Notes: generated by a model not told the origin, from the sequence alone. A stretch of 64,000 nucleotides of DNA from Pomphorhynchus laevis (GCA_012934845.2 WNNJ02002828.1:1-64000); one strand, 5' to 3'; counted from the stretch's first letter, positions 45,829 to 56,854 are shown. Made by a program: numbers and translations.

Positions 45829-48690
45829 GTGCCCTCCATCATACATCAACGCGCTGCACTCTGACTGAACCATGCAGGGTCTCTCACACACCTGAGATAC
45901 CAGTCGAGGCGGACAATAGTAGGTAATCTGGAGATTAGAAGCTGTAGAAACATTAATTTTTGTTATAGGGAACTTCATCTAGAAAAGAAGACTAATTCCG
46001 AGATTGCCGAGGTGCACCATAGGCGAACCTTAGAACTCGATCTTGGATGCATATGTTTGGCAATTTTTCTGGTCCATCTATCTCTCTTTAGAACACTTTT
46101 GAATATATTCGAGTCTGATCCGGCCAAATATTTAATCGTTATAGTAAACATAATGCGATTTACTCAATGTGTAAAGACTGGGAGCGGTTGATTATTCCAA
46201 ATGGAAGATAGCAATGAGAGTGCTAGTCTATTAATTTTTTTCTTTGCCACCGGAGCGCCACTAAAAACCACGATCTGCGATTTGGAGAAGTTTAGAAGAT
46301 TGGATGAGGTTAGTTGGTCTTTTAATCTTTAAAAGAAACGGCTGATGTACAAAACTACCTATTTGCACCTGCGATGGAAAAACAGGGCTGTGGTATCATC
46401 AGCGTATACCACTAGATGCTGTTCGCGTTTGAAAGGTTTAAAAAGCACAATGAAGGCAGCGAGGTCTAAGATATGATAAAGCGGGGAGCCTTGAGGCAAA
46501 CTTTTAATTGGATAAAACTGACGTCATCAGGGTCGTCTTCATAGAAGAACCTCTTCGTATACAGCAAAATCTATACTGTGTTAACAATTCTCTCAGACAG
46601 CCCGAGGGACCTGATAGAAGAGATAATAAACGGAATTGAGATACGGTAAAATGCAACGGAAAAGTTGTGAGAAATCACCATTACGAGCTGATAACTGTTA
46701 TCTTGGCAAAACCGATGACATTCATTGGCGCGGATTCTACGCGCAAGCGCTTCGTAGATGGAGATGAGGGAATTTTGAATTGAAATGGACCGCAGATCTT
46801 TATGACATGTAATAGATCTTTTCTTTGCTAAAAATACCCTTCAACTAATGTTTATGCCTGCCATATCGGACGAGGTGGCTAAAAGCATTGTGATGGCGAC
46901 CTACTTTCTTTGACGGTCTGTCAAAAGCTGATAGACCCGAGTGTAGATTGGAGCTTTGGCTTTGGATGTACCCGGAAGTGTACCCTTGGAGTTCAGGATA
47001 TCAGCAACAGATAAGTCCCTACTTCTGAAGTTACCCCAAGGTAGGATTGATTGGGTAGATTGAGTGTCTCCATAATTGTGATGGGATAGTGACTCTTTCA
47101 AAACTTTGTCAATGACTATTCTACCAATCCAACCAGATGCTATCTCCTTTTAGCTGACAAACTTCTCCTTGAATATCTTTCAAAAGGAAGACTGAGAAGG
47201 GTTAAGACTAGCAAAACTTACCTTATCCCTACTCAGCTGGAGTCTAAATTTAGAGCGCTAGTATTCTTCCAAGACGGCATTTGGGAAAACATATATTGGG
47301 AAGGTGTAACATGTTTGCTAGGACCTTGAGCTGTGTCGGAATGGGATTGAATAGCGACCTCTATAAGTAGTCGAAAGTTACGTTGTAGTTTGTAATGAGA
47401 GATAGGAATTAAATCGGGTCAGACTCGCATTTCCTACAACAGGGAAGAGATGGATAGACGCCTGGAAGACTGCCACTCTGATTGGATCAAAATGGAACTG
47501 CTTCCTCAGCAACGTATCTACCTGTAACCGCCAACGAAGTAGGTCGTGCTAGGTAGACAACTGTTGACGCGATTGCTTAATACAGAAGTGCTTTAACAGC
47601 CACTTAACATGTAGCAGTAGTATGTCGAGGAGAGAATTTGATTTTGCTCAATGAAAGGTGATGGACGGCAGCTAATGAATAAAATATTCGTTATAGTTCT
47701 GCGGAGTGATGCATTAATCCAAAGATGCATTAATATAGTTCTGCGGAGTGATGCATTAATCCAGGAGGTCACGGTTCTTGTGAATCTCTCCCTGCCGAAT
47801 TTAGATATTGGCTTTGCTGATACGTTTACCGTTCTTCCAGAGTGTTATCGCTAAATAGGGCTGGACAAGAATAATTTAAAAGGAGGGATGATCTTAAATG
47901 ACATTTAATTAAGGTTAAAAGACCTTGAAGAGGTGCGAGTTGGGGTTATATACGAAGTAAAGTTGATAGTTATGTGCTTTGGTAAAAATCGAGTAAGGCC
48001 CTGGTGGACCGGATATATCTAGCCTCCTAAAGAACTATAACATTCGCATGTCGACCAGATAGAAGGCTAAGTGCAGAAGCATCTCCGAATTTCACTGAAT
48101 AATGTTCCGTGAAAACGGTTCGGTATTAATTCCCAATAAATCGCTGTTACTAAGAGCGACAACATAATCCACTAGTTGTGTCAAGAGGAGGGAAGGTTGC
48201 CCTTCCTCCCTCGGGCTAAGGGCGAGACTATTTACATCTCCTTCGTTGGGGCTATTATGATATTGTCCATTAATTTTCCACTTATTGCCCTCCTTTATCA
48301 TGCGAAGTGGGGGAAGCGCCCCTCTGGGACGAGGCTCGTTTAGAGGAAGCTTTAATGGAATTCGTCAAAATTTCAGTGGGTGACAAACTGCATCTGCTAG
48401 CCTTTTGATCAATTCTTCCAACGACTTCATGTTTTCAGAGATTCTCTTGTCGATTAGCTTCAGGATTTCATCAATAGTTGGATATGTACTTCTTGTAACA
48501 TCGTTGAAACCAGGTTGACAACCTACGTGGTGGACGTCGACTTCTTCGCTGTGCCTTTTTTCGTATGCCTTGAAGGCCGTGCATTTTGGGGACCACGCTG
48601 TATGTGGTAAACCTCAGTTTGTGCAGCAAGCTTCTGAGCGAGTAGCTGTGTAATCTTCTTCCGATTAAGAGCAAACACCACAGCTTTTTC
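45829..48690 (-). mobile_element. LINE-J copy, full span but heavily decayed
   Basis: The minus strand matches LINE-J nearly end to end, from the ORF1 C-terminal region (48,680) through endonuclease (~48,100-47,600), linker (~47,400-46,950) and RT (~46,900-46,200) to the end of ORF2 (~45,830). No frame stays open for more than about 70 codons. It has an internal 42-bp tandem duplication at 47,693-47,763. This is the oldest LINE-J copy here. Its 5' side meets a LINE-D 3' end. Confidence 0.85.
47693..47763. repeat. 42-bp tandem duplication inside LINE-J
   Basis: ATAGTTCTGCGGAGTGATGC recurs at 47,693 and 47,735, with GATGCATTAAT repeated a third time between them. Confidence 0.85.
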
Positions 48691-48699
48691 TTAAGAAAA

Positions 48700-50325
48700 G
48701 GATTTATTTTTAAGTGGCAAATGCGTGCCGGCGCACGGTAAAATGACTACAATAAAAAAATCTAAGTCATGTGTCGAGAAGGTGGGTACTGAGGAGGTAT
48801 TTGAATGTGATAAAAGAGGGAGCGCGGCAAGCGTCGAGAGGGAACTGATTCCAGGTGAGGGGCGACAATGATGAAGGAAGAAGACCGTAATTGTTGGAGT
48901 AATTGGGAACTTGGATTAAGAGGGAATTACTAGAACGCAGCGATGGAGAGGTGAAGTGATTGCCGTCTAAGAAAGGGAGGTCGATGAACGACGAGGAGCC
49001 ATTAGCGATGAGACGAAAAATGACGAGAAGGCGGAGTTGGATGCGGATGTGGATGATCGACAGGCGAGTTGGGCACGAAATGTGGATGTGTGGTCGAAGC
49101 TATGGAGATGTAAGATCACTCGAAGGGCAGAGTTGATGATGTGTTCAATGAATAGGATGATTGATTTCGAGAATTTGCGAAAAGGCTGATGCAGTAATCG
49201 ATATTACGGAAGAGAAGCGATGAAATAACAGACACACAAGAATGGAAGTCGACAAGGGGGCAGATATGGCGGATGTCACGGAGAAATAAATTAAACGAGC
49301 GGACCTTGTCACGGACGAAAGGTTTAATGGAAAGTTGATCATCGAAATAGAAGCGTAAGAAAGTGAGATTATGAACTATGGAGATGATTGATGAGGCAAA
49401 AGATACAAAGTGAGGAGATATGTTAGGCTGACGGGAAAGGATCCTCATTATTTTGGACTTGTCGAGGTTTAGAACGAGATAAAGATGGGAGAGACGTTTG
49501 TAGATAGTGAAAAGACAGTTGGAGGCCGAAATGCCGATATGGTGTATGCGAAGGGCGATTGCATGAACATAGATATGTATGTCATCGGCGTATTGCATGA
49601 CGTTAAAGGAATAAGGTTTGGTAAACGGAGAGAGATCGCTAAGAAGTAGAAAGCAAAACAGGGGACCTACGACTGAACCTTCTGGGACTCTGTAGAAAAT
49701 ATGGATGAGAGGGGATGATGATGACTTAGACGTGAAAGGAACGGTCGGATAGATATGAGGAAAACCATGCTACAGAGGAAGAAGAAAAGCCGTAATCATA
49801 ACGAAGGCGAGAAAGGAGGACGGAGTGGTCGACGATGTCGAATGCGGAGGATATGTCGAGTGAGATGAGAATACTATATTATTATTACAGGTCATAACCT
49901 TAAGGTTGTTTTGACCGCTCACAAAAAAAACAAATTAATACAAGAAACAAATCATTCAGTATATATATCAGAACCATGGGTACTGCAGCAACCACCACTC
50001 GTTCTAATTTCGAATCCAGTTCTTTATATTGGATATAGAGCCTTGCCATGAGAAATAAGTAGGTCGTTGTCAACTTTCATGCAGGCGATTTCTGTTGAGT
50101 GATTCGATCGGAAAGCGGATTGTAAGGAGGGTGCAGATTGGATGAAGATATATAAATATTGATCTGTATTAAGATGAAGCATTCTAGGAACTTAGAAAGA
50201 GTAGGGAAGAATGAAATGGGAAATAGCTAGAAGGAAGTGAGGGGTCTAGCGATTGTTTCTTAGGGAGGGGACGAATGTTAGAGGATTTTTAGTGTAAAGA
50301 GAAAATATGAATGCGTATAAACGAG
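48700..50325 (-). mobile_element. LINE-D copy split by a LINE-A 3' end
   Basis: On the minus strand, RT finger blocks (SLPSSYFPISFFPTLSKFLE-like; SLQSAFRSNHSTEIA) lie at ~50,300-50,046. Palm A ([20 protein letters not shown]) follows at ~49,870-49,800. The 160-aa frame 49,116-49,598 then has MQYADDIHIYVHA and the usual post-palm blocks. The 3' end at ~48,700 has the terminal GTGGCAAATGCGTGCCGGCGCAC hairpin in reverse. The gap between fingers and palm is filled by a LINE-A 3' fragment in the same orientation. Several frame breaks exist. Confidence 0.85.
49872..50045 (-). mobile_element. LINE-A 3' end inserted in LINE-D
   Basis: The reverse complement matches 33,210-33,390 of LINE-A, including the 3' UTR and the TAATAATAAT tail, which lies at the low-coordinate end. 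It is severely 5' truncated (about 170 bp). It interrupts the LINE-D RT between fingers and palm, so it is younger than that LINE-D copy. Confidence 0.88.
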
Positions 50326-50389
50326 TTAAACAATGTAGTTTCACGTGTTATTGTCGTATGCTACACCAATATTCACAGCTTAATCTTGA

Positions 50390-50525
50390 ATATTGATGAT
50401 GTTAGAGTTTGGGTGCATTCTGAGTATATAGACTTTTTAGCTGTTTCAGAGACTTGATTACATAACATTTTTGATAGCGCAATATCAATTCTAGGTTGTT
50501 TAGTACGCTCAAATAGGTTCGCTCT
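50390..50525 (+). pseudogene. CR1-type LINE endonuclease N-terminal scrap
   Basis: The plus strand reads VRVWVHSEYIDFLAVSET, then LHNIFDSAISILG, matching the start of APE domains such as LINE-A's LKAWIISNKPAILALTETWL. Only about 45 codons remain, with one stop in place of the usual W. Confidence 0.65.
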
Positions 50526-50547
50526 GTAGAGAGGAAGATAATAATAT

Positions 50548-50599
50548 ACATTTATTTAACGTGGCAAATGCGTGCCAGCAGCACGCTTACAAGCGTGCT
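50548..50599 (-). mobile_element. LINE-D 3' terminal fragment (~50 bp) ending in a fold-back
   Basis: It contains only the terminal TTATTTAACGTGGCAAATGC (reversed 3' end) and the hairpin region. At its 5'-truncated side is a perfect palindrome, AGCACGCTT-AC-AAGCGTGCT (50,580-50,599). Confidence 0.75.
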
Positions 50600-50943
50600 A
50601 TTACAGATTTTTTCGCGAGCGTAGTGATCTGAATTGTAATCTGCAACTGTAATTTTATAAATATTAGATCTAACTTTTTTGTATCGTATTTTGTCTAACA
50701 TTTGTCTTTTTCAAATCGTATTTTGTCTGACACTGCTTGAAGCCCCACTTCATATATCACATCGTGATATATCCGCTTTAAAATATTTCATAGTGTATAT
50801 CTGACTATATAATGTCTTACGAAAGACTAATTTCGTATTTCACATCGTGATATATCCGCTTTAAAATATTTCCTAGTGTATCTCTGACTATATTATGTCT
50901 TACGAAAGACTATCTCTGACTATATTATGTCTTACACTACTAC
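50600..50943. repeat. 83-bp direct duplication and shorter repeats
   Basis: CACATCGTGATATATCCGCT occurs at 50,758 and 50,841 within an 83-bp repeated unit. The end of the unit (CTCTGACTATATTATGTCTTAC) is repeated once more at ~50,912. ATCGTATTTTGTCT also recurs at about 50,682 and 50,716. No coding content is seen. Confidence 0.8.
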
Positions 50944-52195
50944 CAATAATAAAATAATTTATTTAACGTGGTAAATGCGTACCAGCTGCACGCTTACAAG
51001 TCCACTAACAAAAAATGAAAAAGTAAAGCAGATAAATTGTTTAAATGATATCGGATTTGGCGTTTGAAGCACTGCAGGGAAGTTGATTAACGTATTTGCA
51101 TGGGTAGATGATTCCACGATAGAGGAGCAGCAACCAGTAAGGAGCGGAATCCAAAGGAGGTAGAGTAGTTCTGGACATGAAAAAGAAGGGAATTACAGGA
51201 ACGCAAGGAACAGTAAACAGTACGAGGATTATCAAGAAAAGGAAGGTTCAGAAATGAAGGCGTATGAAAAGTTACAAGGCGGAAAGCAACGATAAGAAGA
51301 CGAATTTGAACACGACAATAAATTGTAGGCAAATCGAGAGAAGCAAGATGATGGGATGCATGATCAAAACGACGAAGACGGAGAAGAAATCGGACGGCTG
51401 CGTTGACGATGCGTTGTAGGGAAAGAAGAGTGGATTTAGGTGAGTTGGAAAATATACTAAGACAATAATCGAGTCTAGAAAAAAGGAGATAAGATATGAG
51501 AGTCATACAAGAATGGAAATCGATCAATTTACGAACTTGAACGAGATTGCGGAGTATCAAGGTAGATGAGCGTATTTTATCTCTAACGAAAGGTTTAAGT
51601 GAAAGTCGGTTGTCGAAATGGAAGCCTAGGAGAACGAGATTATCAACGATAGGAAGAATTGTAGAATTTAATGATACGGAGGGAGGTTCTAAGCCGAGGC
51701 GTCGAGGTAGAATTCACATAATTTGGATTTATCAGGATTCAGAGAGAGGCGAAGATAAGAAAGATGATTAGAAATTGAGACAAGACAGTCGGACTCCTGT
51801 TGCATTCAGCCGCCCTAGCAAATCTTCTCAATCTAATCCTTCTCAATCCCCACTCCTGAAAATTGTTTCCAAGCATCGCTCTCACGCGTCCTCTGTATTC
51901 TCTTAACGATTTGAACTCGTGTCATCTTTAGTTACTCGAATTTTCCATGATCGCACCGCTTCCAAAATCGCTCAACTTTCTTTTGCCCGCATCCAAAAAC
52001 CCCGTCGCAAGAAAAACGGCGAGACATCTCTCTCCATACAAAACATAGACGGAAATTTTCAAGTTGTCCACATCCGCCCGAAAATTCGATAGCGCTCCAT
52101 CTTTCCTATGTCTATTCTCCGCTAGCTCCTTTCACCACTACACACTGTTTCCGCCTTAGCTTCCTTAACACTAGATCTATTCTCCATAAATTCGA

Positions 52196-53427
52196 TTGTA
52201 TCCTCAACCTATTCACCAATCAATTCGTCATCTCTTCTGCTTCACCGAATCCTGGCACTCAGATAACGACGACATCTCCATTCGCCGTCTGCTTTCTGCG
52301 GGTCGCTCACTAGTCGAATCCGCCCACCCCCAGCTCATCCCTTCTAAATTCTCTAATCATGATGGCATTGTCGCATTCGCCCGTAACCCAGTGTCTTTTC
52401 GCAAAATCACTCTCCCTTTCAGTCTTTGCCTTATGAATTGCTTACTTGCTATTCTTCTAGCCCGATCACTCTAGATCTCACCATTGTATACCGTCCTAGT
52501 CATCATCTCCTACCTCATTTTTTACCGAACTCGCCGGCCTTATTTCCCATTGTTCTTTGTCCTCCGTCCCTTCACTCGTTCTTGGCGACTTCAACATCTG
52601 CCTCAACCACCCCTCTTCCACCGATTCCATCCGGTTCATCATCACTCTATCCAACTACAATTACAAACTAATCTCCACTGCCCCCACACATATCCTTGGC
52701 GGAGCACTCGAAACCATCGCTGTCCCCGATCGTTTTGCTGCCTAAATCTAAATGTCTATTTCCGATCCTGATCTATCCGATCACTTTCTCGTCACTCTTG
52801 ATCTCACTTTCAACCACTCCCCGCTTCACACACCTACCATCCTACGTCACCCCTGGAGAAATCTTAAGAAATCTTGGAGAAATCTTCCCCTTCTCCGCTT
52901 CGCCTTACTTAAATCGTTTATGTCTTCTCACACAATAACATCATCCTCTCCTCACGATCTCGCCTTTCTTTTCGACTCTAAACTCACATCCACTCTCGAT
53001 CTTCTCTTGCCTTTCAAGCCTCACCCTCAGCGTCGCTTGCACAGTGCCCCATGGTTTGACATCCAATGCCTACTCTCAAAGCGTCGACTCCGTTATGCTT
53101 TTCGAGTCTATCACCGCTCTATCAGACGTAATATCCGCTCGCTCACCCCGTCTCTCCGTGATTCCTATCTTGCTCTTCACCTCTCATCTCAACCTACTAT
53201 GTACCAAATGCAACTTCTTCTTCATAACAAAGTATTCACGAATAACTTCTTATTCGTCATTTCTTCATAACAAAGTATTCACGTTGCTCTCTCAATCCCA
53301 TCTCCATTCCATCGCACTGCTACTCTCCTCGCCTCATCCTCCCGGAACTCTTTCATCTTCTCTCTGTCTAACCTGCCGAAGTCTCATCTGTCCTTATGTC
53401 CTTGCCCAACAAAACCTCACCTCCTGA
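52196..53427 (+). pseudogene. LINE-D endonuclease and linker, inverted 5' half
   Basis: Overlapping frames at 52,196-52,474, 52,426-52,745, 52,752-53,270 and 53,044-53,427 carry the APE endonuclease and the linker (APWFDIQCLLSKRRLRYAFR). Frames change several times, including around a 23-bp duplication (53,218-53,283). Codons are C-rich compared with the AT-rich surroundings, typical of LINE-D throughout the window. Confidence 0.78.
53218..53283. repeat. 23-bp direct duplication with internal hairpin
   Basis: TTCTTCATAACAAAGTATTC recurs at 53,218 and 53,261 (period 43). Between the copies lies ACGAATAA-CTTC-TTATTCGT, an 8-bp-arm hairpin. Confidence 0.85.
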
Positions 53428-53468
53428 TACCCTGCCTACCTCAATACTTAAATTCATATGCTCATCGA

Positions 53469-53547
53469 TATCCCCTTTCCAGGGGATAAAAGTCAAAATC
53501 GAGGTGTATTATAAGGCAATACAATTAGTCCACTATTGCTTATAATA
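53469..53547. repeat. Two fold-backs between LINE-D and LINE-J
   Basis: TATCCCCT-TTCC-AGGGGATA (53,469-53,488) is perfect. A second pair, TATTATAAGGCAATA (53,507-53,521) and TATTGCTTATAATA (53,534-53,547), pairs with a one-base bulge. The second right arm overlaps the LINE-J 3' tail. Confidence 0.8.
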
Positions 53548-53669
53548 ATAAGACTTTATTAATAAAAATACATAAATGGAAGTGTCGTTTAACAAGAAGT
53601 CCGTTAGAAAAAAAATAAACAGTCAGTCAACAGAAAAAATAGGTCAACAATTTCTTTGTCTTCTTCCTA

Positions 53670-56129
53670 TTAAGGCCTCAAATCAATGGGGATCTGAGCC
53701 CACCAACCAATCCAGCACGCCGCTTTCCGATTGAACCACCCGGGGTCTTTCACCTCCCGAAGAATCCAATCGGTGCGGACGATGTTGGGTAAACGAGAGA
53801 CGAGGAGCTTAAGAAACCTTAGCCTTTGCTCTGGGGGACGTCCTCTTGAGAAGAAGACTAATCCCGAGATAGCCCAGGTACCCCAAAGGCGCACCTGGGT
53901 TTTCCCATTCAACGACAGATGCTGGGCCCGTTTCAGAGCCCACCTAGCTTTCTTCAGGATACGTTTGAGTCTATCCAGGTCGGCTTTCGCCGACCAGTTC
54001 ACCGAAACGGTAAACCCCAGGTATTTTACTCGACTTGTGAAGACAGGGAGTGGTTCGGATGCAAATATGGAGGAGAGCGTAGAGAGTGCTAGTCTCTTAA
54101 GTTTTTTCTTGGTTGCAGGGGAGCCATGAAAGACAACCACCTGCGATTTAGCGGAGTTTAGAATAAGGTTGGATCTAGGCAACTGGTCTTTTAATCTTAT
54201 AAAGAAGCGGCTGATGTCCGAGACTACGTCTTTGCACCTGCGTCCAGTGAACAGGGCTGTGGTGTCATCAGCGTACACCACTAGACGTTGTTCACGTTTA
54301 AATATTTTAAATAGAATAATTGAGGCAGCAAGATATAAGATTGGAGAAAGTGGTGAACCTTGAGGCACACCCGTAATAGGGTAGAACTGACGCGCATCAG
54401 GGTCGTCATCATAATAAAATCGCTTGGTGTACAGCAGTATCTCTACCCTGTTAACAATTCTCGCAGGCAACCCGAGGAACCTGAGAGAAGAGATAACAAA
54501 GGGAATGGAGATGCGGTCAAATGCAGCGGAAAAATCAAGGAAAACTGCCACAGCTAGCTGATGACTGTTCTCCTGACAAAACCGATGCACTTCACTAACT
54601 GCTGAATGGACCGAGCGACCTTTGACAAACCCATGGAAACCAGGTGGGATTAAATTTCGCCTAATCAGATGATCGCGGATTCTACGCGCAAGCGCTTTTT
54701 CGTAGATCGATACGAGGGAATTTTGAATCGAAATGGGCCGCAGGTCTTTAGGACAAGAGACCGGAAACTTTTTTGGAATAAAAATTCTCTTGCTAATGTT
54801 GATGCCGGCTACATCGGATGGGGTGGCTAATAGCATTGTGATGGCCACCTCCCTTCTTTGATCGGTTGTCAAAAGCTGACAGACACGAGAAGAGAGTGGA
54901 GCGACGGTTTTGGAGGTGCTTGGAAGAGGCCCCCAGGCGTTGAGAATATCTGTGACAGATAAGTCTCTACTCCTGAAGTCTCCCCAAGGCGGGATTGGTT
55001 GCGGAGATTGAGTGGCTCCATAGTTGTGTAAGGCAAGTGACTCTTCTAAAACTTTATCAAGGCCAATTCTACCGATCCAACCCAAGGCCCTATCCCTCCA
55101 ACAAGCAAACTTCTCCTTCTTGAAAATCTTCCAAAAGGAAGACTGAGAAGGGTTAAGACGAGCAATGCTCGCCCTATCCCTACTCAGCTGGAACCAATAT
55201 CTGGTGCGCCAGTATTCATTCGAGAGAGTCTGTCTGGCGGAAGAAGAGAGATTAGGGAGGTTCAGTAGTTTTGCTAGAACCTTGAGTTTCGTCGGAGTGG
55301 GATTGAAAATGCGACCTTTATAGGTTGTAGAAAGCAATGCGGTAGCTTGCGAAGAGAGGTAGGAATTAAATTCGGTTAAATTCTCATTACCAATTCGGGG
55401 GAAGCGTTGGATAGCAGCTTGGAAGAAAGCCACTCTGATCGGGTCAAAGTGGAATCTTCTCCGAAGCAGCGTATCCTCCTCTATCCGCCAGCGAATTAGA
55501 TCATGAGATGTGGACAGATGCTGTCGCGACTGCTCCGTGCAGAAGGGTTTTAACAACCATCTCTCGTGGAGCAGTAATAGGTCGAGGAGTGAATTCGTTG
55601 ATGTGCAATGAAATGTAGGGGACGGTGGTTTGTGAATAAGATAACCGTTCCTGGCTCTGCGGAGAGCAGCATTAATCCAACGACCAGTTCTGTCGTTGAA
55701 GTCACCTAGTACAATGTCATAGCCGCTATCGATAATACCATCCAGAAGGTCACGGTTCTTGTGAATCTCTCCTGGACGAATGTAGACGTTGGCTAGACTG
55801 AGGCGTTTACCGTTCTTAACGAGTGAAACTACTAGACAAGACAGGGCAGGACAAGAGTAATTTAGCAGTAGGGAGGACCTTAAAGAGCATTTAACTAGGG
55901 TCAAGAGTCCTTGAGATGAAGAGGAGTGAGGTGGGGTTATGTACGGAGTATAGTGGGAACAAATTTGCTTTGGGATAAATCGAGTAATGTCCTGGGGGAG
56001 ACGGATAGACCGCGTCTCCTGGAGGACTATAACATCTGCGTCTCTACCAGATAAAAGTCTAAGGGCAGAAGCACCTCCCGAATTCCACTGAAGAATATTC
56101 AGTGAAAAAGGCTCAGGTTTACTCACCAT
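53670..56129 (-). CDS. LINE-J ORF2: APE endonuclease and reverse transcriptase (819 aa)
   Basis: This is the replication protein of the element. It nicks target DNA and copies the element RNA from the nick. The APE endonuclease spans residues ~10-215: NILQWNSGG (11-19), VIVLQETR (33-40), LGDFND (141-146), LLDLLLLH (181-188) and a terminal TSHDLIRW. RT spans ~440-710: LRPISIQN (463-470), FLDFSAAFDRIS (530-541), GVPQGSPLSPILY (587-599) and YADD (619-622), then VKYLGF (702-707). The C-terminal ~100 residues have no knuckle motif that I can see. There are no internal stops. The ATG is chosen because it follows the ORF1 stop by some 30 bases and homology begins there. It may still be translatable if transcribed. 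Confidence 0.92.
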   Translation of the reverse strand: MVSKPEPFSLNILQWNSGGASALRLLSGRDADVIVLQETRSIRLPQDITRFIPKQICSHYTPYITPPHSSSSQGLLTLVKCSLRSSLLLNYSCPALSCLVVSLVKNGKRLSLANVYIRPGEIHKNRDLLDGIIDSGYDIVLGDFNDRTGRWINAALRRARNGYLIHKPPSPTFHCTSTNSLLDLLLLHERWLLKPFCTEQSRQHLSTSHDLIRWRIEEDTLLRRRFHFDPIRVAFFQAAIQRFPRIGNENLTEFNSYLSSQATALLSTTYKGRIFNPTPTKLKVLAKLLNLPNLSSSARQTLSNEYWRTRYWFQLSRDRASIARLNPSQSSFWKIFKKEKFACWRDRALGWIGRIGLDKVLEESLALHNYGATQSPQPIPPWGDFRSRDLSVTDILNAWGPLPSTSKTVAPLSSRVCQLLTTDQRREVAITMLLATPSDVAGINISKRIFIPKKFPVSCPKDLRPISIQNSLVSIYEKALARRIRDHLIRRNLIPPGFHGFVKGRSVHSAVSEVHRFCQENSHQLAVAVFLDFSAAFDRISIPFVISSLRFLGLPARIVNRVEILLYTKRFYYDDDPDARQFYPITGVPQGSPLSPILYLAASIILFKIFKREQRLVVYADDTTALFTGRRCKDVVSDISRFFIRLKDQLPRSNLILNSAKSQVVVFHGSPATKKKLKRLALSTLSSIFASEPLPVFTSRVKYLGFTVSVNWSAKADLDRLKRILKKARWALKRAQHLSLNGKTQVRLWGTWAISGLVFFSRGRPPEQRLRFLKLLVSRLPNIVRTDWILREVKDPGWFNRKAACWIGWWAQIPIDLRP

Positions 56130-56161
56130 TGGGCTAAATTAGTTGCAAGGGGGATGCCAAC

Positions 56162-56854
56162 CTAGACAGAGCTAGGTGCAGGAGGGTTACCCCCACTGCC
56201 ACTAGCCCCGTCGCGGGTCGTACCCCCCAGGGCAATATCTTCATTTCCCAGAGAAGCCTTCTTATCCTTGATCATCTTCCCCACCTTGGGGGGTGGGACT
56301 GTTCTGGCCGAAGCCCCCCTCTTCTTGGAGTGGGGGGTTTTAAGCTCGTTAGGCATGGGGGCAGCTGTTGTCCCTACAAAAGAGGATAGCAGAGGTCCAA
56401 TCATTGTTTGAAATTGCGAAAAAATTACTCGTTTCTGGTTATCAAGAAGTTGAATGATGTCAGCGTTTGACATCCGGTCGGCTGATGAACCAGCAGCAGA
56501 GGCGTAGTTGATCGGGGTTCTAGGCTTAACAAACAGTTGTTTATATTCTTTAAATATTCTGCAGCGCCTTGACCAGGCCGGATGTTCCCCTCCACAATTA
56601 GCGCAAGAGGAGGAGGCCTGACATCTTTCCCCTTTTAAAGCATACTGACAATCCCCAGCACCACAAACACCGCATACCAAGGCCTTGCTGCATGTAGAGT
56701 ACCAGTGGCCCCAGGCATGGCACTTGTTACAGTGTGGGAATGTGAGTCGGTCTTCGTCAATTAGAGTGAATCCTAAGTTAAAACCTAGGAAAGGATTCGC
56801 TGACGATTTAGAGAGAAGCAGACCGGAATCAAGATCTGTATTTGCAAAAGCCAC
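56162..56854 (-). pseudogene. LINE-J ORF1, C-terminal part with three zinc knuckles
   Basis: A 230-aa frame with CNKCHAWGHWYSTC (CX2CX4HX4C, residues 42-55), CGVCGAGDCQYALKGERC and CANCGGEHPAWSRRC (CX2CX3HX6C). A lysine- and proline-rich C-terminus follows. It begins at an internal Met; the real start is in the frame at 57,339, one base out of register. Comparison with the 42.7-kb copy (LGEGGEPLPLGFANAD in one frame) shows a single-base loss here near 56,880. Confidence 0.85.

Larger units (their letters stand above)
50944..53460 (-). mobile_element. LINE-D copy with inverted 5' part (twin-priming structure)
   Basis: The 3' half (50,944-51,785) is on the minus strand: post-palm RT blocks in the 157-aa frame 51,087-51,560 (LIDFHSCMTLISYLLFSRLD, LQRIVNAAVRFLLRLRRFD) and the 3' terminal hairpin near 50,980. 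The 5' half (51,790-53,460) is on the plus strand: APE endonuclease (CFTESWHSDND at ~52,230; LVLGDFNICLNH at ~52,575; LSDHFLVTLDL at ~52,775) and the start of RT near 53,400. The two halves meet head to head with the RT palm missing. Confidence 0.85.
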
